A stretch of 64,000 nucleotides of DNA from Alviniconcha marisindica (Eukaryota > Mollusca > Gastropoda > Provannidae), in NCBI GenBank assembly GCA_018857735.1, contig JABMCL010002540.1, forward strand, positions 132,501 through 196,500. Reading direction: 5' to 3'. The notes below the pieces were generated by a model. It made no database searches and was not told the origin of the DNA. It worked only from the letters and a program-made list of their open reading frames with translations. Numbering within the stretch: the first letter of the stretch is position 1; every line of letters starts with the position of its first letter. Shown here piece by piece: positions 1-64,000 of the stretch. Position numbers and translations under genes: made by a program.

Positions 1-383
1 CACACACACGAGGCATGTGCTCATGCTTAGTACTCTCATGTTGAAACAGTGATAGTTCGCAAATTTAGCAAAACCATTATGCTAAAGAAGAACCTGAAGA
101 AAGAAAAAGGAATCATGAGACATTAAGCTGTTTTAGCGTTGAGAGCATAAGGCATGTCATATAGTTCTTTATAATAACTACAGCTCATTTTTTCAAGTCA
201 GTTTTCTTTTATGCCTTTTGAACTTTCTCTCTTCTTTTTTTTTTCTTTTTTTTTTGTGTGCATGCCCCCTCAGACAGCAAAGTTTGTGTTGCTGCTGTTG
301 GTGTTCCATTGTTCGTTCATAGTTTTGTGGCTGTTGGGTTGTTTTAGCTCCGTTCTGTTCATTTGCCCGATGTAAACTTTCAG
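1..383 (+). other. Upstream intron, 3' part
   Basis: Intron sequence ending in the CAG acceptor of exon 1. It opens with the end of a CA run and holds a T-rich tract near 220-256. No coding exon is visible. Confidence 0.7.
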
Positions 384-63720
<63,337 letters not shown>

Positions 63721-64000
63721 GTAAGTTGTGTGTGTGTGTGTGTGTGTATGTGTGTGTGCGCGCGTGTGTATTTAATATGTGTGTGTGTGTGCATGTGTGC
63801 GTGCATGCGTGTGTGCATGTGTGTATATTTAGTGTGCGTGCATGTGGGGTGGGGGTGGGGTGGGCACAAACTAGGTATGTTAATCCGTTATTACTAATAA
63901 CCAGATGTAATGCAAACATGTTATTACTAATAACCAGAGGTAACGCAAACAAACTGGGTATATAATATATAATAATAACAGATACCTTTTGTATAGCGCT
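63721..64000 (+). other. Downstream intron, 5' part
   Basis: GT-rich sequence begins right after the donor GTAAGT and reaches 63838. The window ends in TTGTATAGCGCT preceded by AATAATAA, the inverted form of a SINE-like tail. Confidence 0.8.

Overview
The window is a stretch of animal nuclear DNA carrying the middle part of one large + strand gene; neither end of the gene is present. Twenty-eight coding exons (3,384 bp, 1,128 codons, about 5% of the window) are separated by introns of 212 bp to 8.5 kb. Twenty-seven exons each encode exactly one LDL-receptor class A (LDLa) module of six cysteines with the C-D/N-x3-D/E/N-C-x-D-x-S/T-D-E signature. One exon (26442-26735) encodes one immunoglobulin-like module. 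Every exon starts with two bases completing a codon and ends with one base of the next, so all introns are phase 1 and every exon is symmetrical. I checked the split codons across all 27 junctions and they give no stop.

Long LDLa arrays with an Ig module and no EGF or YWTD propeller between them fit domain II of perlecan, the basement-membrane heparan sulfate proteoglycan (HSPG2 in vertebrates, trol in flies, unc-52 in nematodes). The diagnostic laminin IV, laminin G and SEA parts lie outside the window, so this identity is an inference. The very long AT-rich introns, dense CA/GT/GA microsatellites, many minisatellites and short foldback elements suggest a lophotrochozoan, most likely a mollusc; species cannot be read from the sequence.

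Layout: LDLa exons 1-9 (384-22674) mostly have longer linkers and often Leu two residues before the fourth cysteine. The Ig exon is exon 10. LDLa exons 11-28 (27836-63720) mostly have one-residue linkers and Arg at that position, and include a CDRRxDC subfamily (11, 15, 16, 23-27). Intron 20 (43500-52038) is mostly tandem repeats. Introns also hold foldback/MITE-like elements (739-1285, 37250-37797, 39791-40190, 51531-51961), a SINE-like family (three copies) and a perfect 38-bp inverted repeat (63078-63159).

No second gene, tRNA, rRNA, CRISPR array or promoter could be supported. Long open frames inside the tandem arrays are by-products of repeat units whose length is a multiple of three.
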